A stretch of 36,059 nucleotides of DNA, taken from assembly GCA_028874195.1 (NCBI GenBank), contig JAPPLM010000038.1, positions 1-36,059 of the forward strand, in the 5' to 3' direction. The notes under the pieces were generated by a model. That model was given only the letters and a program-made list of their open reading frames with translations, did no database searches and was not told where the DNA came from. Source of the DNA: Chloroflexota bacterium. Lineage in GTDB: Bacteria > Chloroflexota > UBA11872 > VXOZ01. This document shows, in pieces, positions 31,026-36,059 of the stretch (within the stretch, counting starts at the first letter, position 1; each line of letters opens with the position of its first letter). The position numbers and the translations under genes were made by a program.

Positions 31026-32390
31026 ATGAGCATCAAAGCCAGTCGAAGAGCAGTTTTGCGCGGCGCCGCGCTGACCGGAGCGGCGGGACTGCTGGCGGCA
31101 TGCGGTACCGCCGTGATGCCGGCGGAGAAGATGGAAGAGAAACCCGCGGCAGAACCGGCGCCTACGGAAGCGCCCGCGCCTGAGCCGTACACGATCACAA
31201 TCTTCACTGTCCCGTTCTGGACGCTCAGCGAAGGGCTGGGGGCGGAGGTGGTGGCGGAGTTCGAGGAGCAGAACCCCGGGCTTACAGTTGACCCGACCAT
31301 TCCCGAGGGCAATCGCGTCACCCAACTACAGGCCGCCATGGCTGCCGGCAGTGGCCCGGACATCGGCCAGTCCGGCTCGTGGCAGGCGCAGACTCTGGCC
31401 GCCTTGGAGATCGGGCAGCCGCTGAGCCCCTTCATGGCGTTGTCGGACATCGTGAGTGGCGAAGACATCTGGCCGTCGCTCCAGCGCGACCTCACCTGGC
31501 AGGGCCAAATCCAGGGTATGCCGTTCGGCCCGGACGTGCGGCCGGTCTACATGAACGACACGATCTACCTGGAAAACGGCCTGGACGTGGAGAACCCGCC
31601 GGCAAGCTGGGAAGAACTGGAGGAGGCGATTCCCAAGCTCACCCGCATCAGCGGCGACGTCACCGAGCAGGTGGCGTTTGCGCCCCTCTGGCAGATCAAC
31701 AGCATCTGGATGGTGCCCATGTGGCAGTTGGGCGGCGAGACGCTCAGCGAAGACGGGAGCAAAGTCACCATCAATACACCAGAGGGCATCGAAGGCCTGC
31801 GCTGGCTCATGAAGATCTACGAGATGCAGGGCGGCTGGCAGGCGCTGGAAGACTTCCGCAAGGATACCCGACCGCATCTGCTCTTCTACGACGGCCACGT
31901 GGCCAATCTCTACTGGCCGAGCACGCTCCACAGCATCATGCAGCGGGATGTGCCGGACGTGCAATATCACGTGGCCCATTGGCCCACGCCGCCGGACGGC
32001 CGCCACATGACCTACGGCGGGTGCCACACCTGGATTCTGACCACCCAGAGCAAGCAGCCGGAGAACGCCTGGAAGTTCCTGGAGTACTTCGGCAGCGGAG
32101 ATGTGAACGTGCGCTGGTCGCACAATTTCAATACGCTGCCGATTCGACCGGACGTGTCCCGCCAGGAGGAGTATCACCAGAACGATCCTTTCCTGCTGAT
32201 CACCGCGGAAATGATGGAAAACCGCCGCTTTGTCATCCCCGCGCCCGGCGCGCCTCAGATGCTTGGGGCGACGCTGAGGGTGGTGCCGACCGCACTCGGT
32301 GGCGAAAAGACCATCGAGGAGACGCTGCGTGATACCGAGGTGGAACTCCAGACCATCATGGATACGTTCCTGAGCAGTCTGGGCGGCTAG
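31026..32390 (+). CDS. ABC transporter solute-binding lipoprotein (family 1)
   Basis: A 454-residue binding protein. I start at the ATG at 31026, which has AAGGAG 6 bases upstream and gives a normal signal; the frame is open to 30957. A Tat-like signal SRRAVLRGA and lipobox LAAC give lipidated C26, followed by a Pro/Ala/Glu tether. The mature part has VAEFEEQNPGLTVDPTIPEG, TQLQAAMAAGSGPDIGQSG, LEELEEAIPKLTRIS and PMWQLGGETLSEDGSKVTINTPEGIEGLRWL. It is more distant from the other two array members than they are from each other. Flanked by a sulfatase-like gene on each side; ligand unknown. Confidence 0.92.
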   Translation: MSIKASRRAVLRGAALTGAAGLLAACGTAVMPAEKMEEKPAAEPAPTEAPAPEPYTITIFTVPFWTLSEGLGAEVVAEFEEQNPGLTVDPTIPEGNRVTQLQAAMAAGSGPDIGQSGSWQAQTLAALEIGQPLSPFMALSDIVSGEDIWPSLQRDLTWQGQIQGMPFGPDVRPVYMNDTIYLENGLDVENPPASWEELEEAIPKLTRISGDVTEQVAFAPLWQINSIWMVPMWQLGGETLSEDGSKVTINTPEGIEGLRWLMKIYEMQGGWQALEDFRKDTRPHLLFYDGHVANLYWPSTLHSIMQRDVPDVQYHVAHWPTPPDGRHMTYGGCHTWILTTQSKQPENAWKFLEYFGSGDVNVRWSHNFNTLPIRPDVSRQEEYHQNDPFLLITAEMMENRRFVIPAPGAPQMLGATLRVVPTALGGEKTIEETLRDTEVELQTIMDTFLSSLGG

Positions 32391-32815
32391 TAGTGGAGTA
32401 GTGTGTCCGCGTGCCCCGGAGGCCGGGAACATGGACATGCCCCTCGCGGCCTTGCGTGCGGACGGAGACGGGCTTGGCGGTTATTTGCAAAGCCTTGGAA
32501 GTGAATTGGAGAGGCGAATCGAAGAGTGCAAGAGCCGTTCGTGGTGAGGGCTGCGCGGAGCCCCTGTCGAACCATGAACGGCAGAGTGATGTTCGGGGCG
32601 TGCAGTGGGGTTGTTCACCCTTCGACATGCTCAGGGCGAACGGAGATGGTTGTGGTCTTTAGGTGAACGCCTTGCCTTGGCACGTTCACCTGCAAATCAA
32701 GAACGCTGTGCTACTATCATCTGCAGGAAGCGTGCCTGTCGATGCCATGGTTTCGGTGGCGGGGCATGTTGGCAGGCGCGCCGCGCAATTGTAGTGAGTT
32801 TCCAAGGAGTGGCGC
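32391..32815. repeat. Intergenic region with two dispersed repeats
   Basis: A long TCGAA-type element with a loop insert lies at 32535-32581 (CCGTTCGTGGTGAGGGC and CCTGTCGAACCATGAACG). A CCCTTCGACATGCTCAGGGC copy lies at 32616-32643. No gene is supported. Confidence 0.65.
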
Positions 32816-34327
32816 ATGTCTGCAACGGCGGCGGATCGTCCCAATCTGCTCTTTATCATCTCCGACCAACACAATCCCATGGTCACCGGTTGCTACGGCG
32901 ATCCGGTGGTACAGACGCCGCACTTGGACCGGCTCGCAGAAGGCGGCGTGGTCTTGGACAACCTCTACTGCACGGCGCCGCTCTGCGTCCCCGCGCGCAT
33001 GTCGTACATGACGGGGCAGTACCCCACCGACATCGAGACCTGGGACAACCGCCACATTCTCGATCACGGTATTCCCACCTTTGCCCACGCGCTCGGCGCC
33101 GCGGGCTATCGTCCGACTCTCATCGGACGCATGCACTTTGTGGGCGCGGACCACATGCACGGCTTTGCCGAGCGGCTGGGCGGCGACGCGACGCCTAACT
33201 ATCCCGGTGGCACGGGGATTGACTTGGGCATGCTGGGCAGCGGCACGGCGGGACCCTATCACGTGGCTTTAGAGCGGTCCGGGTCCGGGCAGAGCGGGTA
33301 TGAGGTGATCGATGAAGACACCACCGCCGCGACAGTGGATGTGCTCAACCGTTTTGGCTGGCAGCGGCGCGCCGGCGTGCTTAAAGAGCCGTTCTGCCTG
33401 ACGGTGGGTTACCTGCTGCCGCACCAGCCGTACGTGGCACGCAAGCCGGACTACGACCGCTACTGGGGCAAGGTGCCGCCGCCGACCCACCCCGAGCCGC
33501 CTACCAATCCGCATCCCTATATCGGCTGGTGGCGCGAGCGCTGCGGGCTGGATAAGGCCACGGATGAAGAAATCATGCGCTCGCGCACGGCATACTGGGC
33601 GCTGGTGGACCGCATGGACGCAATGATCGGGCAAATCCTCGACGCCCTGGAGGCCAACGGCCTCGCGGAAAACACGCTGGTAATCTACACCTCGGACCAC
33701 GGCGACCAGGTGGGCGAGCACGGCCTCTGGTTCAAGCAGACCTTCTACGAAGGTTCTTTAAGAGTGCCGGCCATTCTTTCCTGGCCGGGCGTTCTGCCGG
33801 CGGGAACACGCTTCGCCCAGGCCGCAAGCACCGTGGACGTGGTTGCCACCATGGTGGACGCGCTCGGCGCGCCGCCGCTGCCGCAAGGGCGGGGCGACTC
33901 GCTGCTGCCGGCCCTGCGGGGCGAGGACACTGCCTGGAAGGACTTTGCCTTGGCGGAATATGCGCCCCACGGTCGCTTCCAGCGCATGGTGCGGCGCGGA
34001 CCGTGGAAGCTGAATTACTATCAAGGCGAGCCCACGCAACTGTTCAACCTGGTCAATGACCCCCACGAGACCACCGACTTGGCCGGCGATCCGCAGTACC
34101 GGCACATTCAGGAGCAACTGCTGCCGGAGGTGCACGTGGACTGGAATCCCGACCGCATCGCCCGTCGTTTGAAGCAGAAAGCCGCCGACCTGGAACTTAT
34201 GACGCAGTGGACCCGGCACGTGCGGCCGCCAGAGCCCTACCATTGGCCGCTGACCGGCGAGATGAACTGGCTTGACGACTACGACGGCCCGGACAAAGAC
34301 ACGCGCACCTTCGCCGACCCGCTTTAG
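32816..34327 (+). CDS. Formylglycine-type sulfatase
   Basis: A 503-residue sulfatase. Catalytic motif C57-V-P-A-R61 in PLCVPARMSYMTG fits C-x-P-x-R, in which Cys is oxidised to formylglycine. The N-terminal metal site is in LLFIISDQHN (D17), and the second metal pair is D294 and H295 in TSDHGDQVGEHGLWFK. It would hydrolyse a sulfate ester, or possibly a phosphonate monoester, of an unknown substrate. Length is normal. AAGGAG 6 bases upstream supports the ATG at 32816. No signal peptide is visible, so the substrate is probably imported first, which would fit with the neighbouring binding proteins. The required maturase (FGE or anSME) is not in the window. Confidence 0.94.
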   Translation: MSATAADRPNLLFIISDQHNPMVTGCYGDPVVQTPHLDRLAEGGVVLDNLYCTAPLCVPARMSYMTGQYPTDIETWDNRHILDHGIPTFAHALGAAGYRPTLIGRMHFVGADHMHGFAERLGGDATPNYPGGTGIDLGMLGSGTAGPYHVALERSGSGQSGYEVIDEDTTAATVDVLNRFGWQRRAGVLKEPFCLTVGYLLPHQPYVARKPDYDRYWGKVPPPTHPEPPTNPHPYIGWWRERCGLDKATDEEIMRSRTAYWALVDRMDAMIGQILDALEANGLAENTLVIYTSDHGDQVGEHGLWFKQTFYEGSLRVPAILSWPGVLPAGTRFAQAASTVDVVATMVDALGAPPLPQGRGDSLLPALRGEDTAWKDFALAEYAPHGRFQRMVRRGPWKLNYYQGEPTQLFNLVNDPHETTDLAGDPQYRHIQEQLLPEVHVDWNPDRIARRLKQKAADLELMTQWTRHVRPPEPYHWPLTGEMNWLDDYDGPDKDTRTFADPL

Positions 34328-34352
34328 AGGGACTGGTGCACTGCAGAATGTC

Positions 34353-34382
34353 TTGGCAATTGGCTTAGGCCCGTGCTATACT
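34353..34382 (+). promoter_or_regulatory. Promoter of the last solute-binding protein gene
   Basis: TTGGCA at 34353-34358 and TATACT at 34377-34382 are 18 bases apart. A TG-C before TATACT also makes an extended -10. CTTGGC at 34352 and GCCAAG near 34390 are inverted around it and might form an operator. Confidence 0.6.
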
Positions 34383-34489
34383 GCCTGCGCCAAGCAGGGT
34401 ATGACATGAGAAGGTGTGTGTGTGTGATACACTGTTTGGCAGATCAATGCGTGGATTCGTAGTGCGGTTTCACACAGAGGAGGAGACCG

Positions 34490-35881
34490 ATGGAGACCAA
34501 GTTTACACGCAGAATGCTTATGGGCACGGCGGGCGCGTTTGGTGGCGCAGCCCTGTTTGCCGCTTGCGCCACGGGCGGCGCAATGGCCCCTGCAGACGAT
34601 GCTCCGGCCATGGAGGACAAGGGCGAAGCCGACGATATGAAGGAAATGGGGCCCTCCGAAGTCAAGTTCTGGACGTACCAGGACTTCTTGCTGGAAGGCC
34701 ACATTGGCAACAACCTCCTGCTTGAGTTCCAGGAGGCGAACCCCAACGTCGACCTGGCGCTCACGCCGACTCACATCGGCAGCGGCAGCAAAGAGAAGCT
34801 CATTACCGCGGCCGCGGCCGGCGCTCCACCGGACGTCTTCTACATGGACCGCTATCTGGCAGGCCAGCTCTCCGCTCCGGGGTTCCTGCTGAACCTGAAC
34901 GACCACATCAAGGCAACGAGCGCGTTTAGCTGGGACAACATCTGGCCCAAGCTGCGGGACGACTGCACGTGGAAGGGCAACATCTACGGTGTGGGACTGC
35001 ACACCGATGCCCGCACGTACATGTTCAACGTGGATCACTTCATCGAAGTGGGCCTCGATCCGGAAGCTCCGCCCAGCACCTGGGACGAGCTTGAATCGGC
35101 GACGCTCAAGCTCCACAAAGCGGGGCAAGACGGCGTAATCGAGCGACTTGGCTATTCCACCGGCCCTCCAGGCAATCCGCCGGTCGGCTTGCAGTGGTAC
35201 ATCCACTTCTGGCAGCAGGGCGGCGAGTATCTCTCGCCCGACAACAAGATGGTCAACTTTGACAATGACTTGGGCGTGACCGCGCTCAAGTTCATGATCA
35301 ACATGGTCGACCTTTGCGGCGGCAACGTGCGGATCGACGAGTTCTTGGGCCAGCAGCGGCCCGACCGTAACGATGCTTTCACCACCGGTGGTGTCTCGCA
35401 GATGATCGGCGGCCACTGGTATGCCGCCACGTATCGCAAGGCGTGGGAATCGGCGGTCAACTTCAAGTCCGCGCCGATGCCGCTGCCGCCGGATGGCATA
35501 GCAACCAACTACCAGGGTGGCTGGGCGCTGGCGCAGCCGCAGGGCGCTGCCAACGCCGATGGCGGCTTCTCCCTTATCGAATTCTTCCTGGGTGAAGACG
35601 TCAACCTGCGCTGGTCTGTTGGCGCCGGTGACTACATCCCCGCGCTGCAGTCAGCTTCTTTCGGCGGCTACCTGGAGCAGGTGCCGGAGGCTGAGGCGTA
35701 TCTGGCAGAATTGGAGCTCGCCAAGTGGGTGCCGGTTATCCCCGGTAACGATGAGATCATCGGCATCAATATCGACATTTGGTTCAGGGCCTACGCCAAG
35801 GAGATCACGCCCGAAGAGGCCAATAAGGAGCACGCCGAGCGTGTGCAGGAGGTCCTCAACAAGTGGGCTGACCAGCTCTAG
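34490..35881 (+). CDS. ABC transporter solute-binding lipoprotein (family 1)
   Basis: A 463-residue binding protein closely related to the one at 27356. Shared blocks include KEKLITAAAAGAPPDVFYMDRYLAGQ, NIWPKLRDDCTWKGNIYGV, HFIEVGLDPEAPPSTWDELE and KWVPVIPGNDEI. A Tat-like signal FTRRMLMGT and lipobox FAAC give lipidated C26, followed by an Asp/Met/Glu-rich tether instead of the Ala/Pro type. AGGAGGAG just upstream supports the ATG at 34490. It has its own promoter at 34353-34382 and probably starts an operon that leaves the window, where permease genes might be found. Ligand unknown. Confidence 0.92.
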   Translation: METKFTRRMLMGTAGAFGGAALFAACATGGAMAPADDAPAMEDKGEADDMKEMGPSEVKFWTYQDFLLEGHIGNNLLLEFQEANPNVDLALTPTHIGSGSKEKLITAAAAGAPPDVFYMDRYLAGQLSAPGFLLNLNDHIKATSAFSWDNIWPKLRDDCTWKGNIYGVGLHTDARTYMFNVDHFIEVGLDPEAPPSTWDELESATLKLHKAGQDGVIERLGYSTGPPGNPPVGLQWYIHFWQQGGEYLSPDNKMVNFDNDLGVTALKFMINMVDLCGGNVRIDEFLGQQRPDRNDAFTTGGVSQMIGGHWYAATYRKAWESAVNFKSAPMPLPPDGIATNYQGGWALAQPQGAANADGGFSLIEFFLGEDVNLRWSVGAGDYIPALQSASFGGYLEQVPEAEAYLAELELAKWVPVIPGNDEIIGINIDIWFRAYAKEITPEEANKEHAERVQEVLNKWADQL

Positions 35882-35969
35882 GCAGATTGAGAGCCTGGTG
35901 CAGCAGTAGCTTGCGAACAGTAGGCTAGGCTGCCGCCAACATTGCAAAGAGCTTAGTACCGTGCCGGTA

Positions 35970-36059
35970 ACCCCGGAGTTTTTTTCGGGGGGAAGGGCCG
36001 GGGGTTGCAAAAGGGGGGGGGTTTTGTGGGGGGGGGGGATAATGGGGGGGGGGGGGGGC
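35970..36059. other. Low-quality poly-G contig end
   Basis: Long G runs broken by a few other bases, unlike any other part of the window. This looks like a sequencing or assembly artefact, and should not be interpreted as biology. Confidence 0.8.

Noticed and set aside
31326-32438. Long antisense frame across the third solute-binding protein gene
   Set aside because: Shadow frame with His/Arg-rich composition and no recognisable domain.

Overview
The window looks like a piece of a high-GC Chloroflexota genome, possibly SAR202 or a related marine or sponge-associated lineage. This is inference from three things: lipoprotein ABC solute-binding proteins with twin-arginine-like signals, sulfatases and an enolase-superfamily enzyme together, and many dispersed intergenic repeats of the 'TTCGACAAGCTCAG' and 'ATTCCCGCGAAAGCGGGAAT' types. 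No 16S or other phylogenetic marker was placed by search. The last ~70 bases are poly-G-rich and look like a low-quality contig end. No tRNA, rRNA or CRISPR array was seen.

Layout. 1-5.4 kb: an amidohydrolase-fold protein, an orphan MoaD/ThiS-like sulfur carrier, and two purine-synthesis genes (purB, purC) separated by a double-VOC-domain protein. 5.7-10.2 kb: a tiny membrane coiled-coil protein and a three-gene glycosyltransferase run on the minus strand (GT2, fused GT2-GT2, GT4). 10.3-13.7 kb: a MITE-like element, a class III aminotransferase, a Cu/Zn superoxide dismutase lipoprotein and a helical hypothetical protein. 14.0-14.7 kb: a dead CbiO-like ABC ATPase gene. 14.9-18 kb: a solute-binding protein behind a promoter with a clear dyad operator, a J-domain-like protein without HPD, and a YqaA/DedA-like membrane protein. 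18.1-21.8 kb: a type II restriction-modification module (Vsr-like nuclease fused to a C5 cytosine methyltransferase, plus an overlapping DUF4928-like gene) next to a decayed IS5-family element. 21.9-26 kb: an enolase-superfamily enzyme and leuS with an unusual N-terminal tail. 26.3-26.8 kb: a thioredoxin-like lipoprotein. 27.4-35.9 kb: an alternating array of solute-binding protein, sulfatase-like, solute-binding protein, sulfatase, solute-binding protein, all on the plus strand.

The most exciting item is the thioredoxin-like lipoprotein at 26268-26840. Its reading frame is interrupted only by one UGA, exactly at the first cysteine of the CxxC redox motif (WTYG-UGA-INC). The sequence after it can form a hairpin with a GGUCU apical loop and a lower stem that includes the UGA. 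This is what a bacterial selenocysteine gene looks like, and I propose it as a TlpA/DipZ-like selenoprotein. A nonsense mutation or base-call error remains the alternative.

Other points of interest: a sulfatase homologue with Thr in place of the formylglycine Cys, a Vsr-like domain lacking the usual His and zinc ligands, a dispersed repeat translated inside a glycosyltransferase, and a dyad operator covering the promoter of the first solute-binding protein. How the genes work together can only be partly inferred. The 27-36 kb array suggests scavenging of sulfated or phosphorylated organic compounds, but no permease or ATPase for these binding proteins lies in the window.
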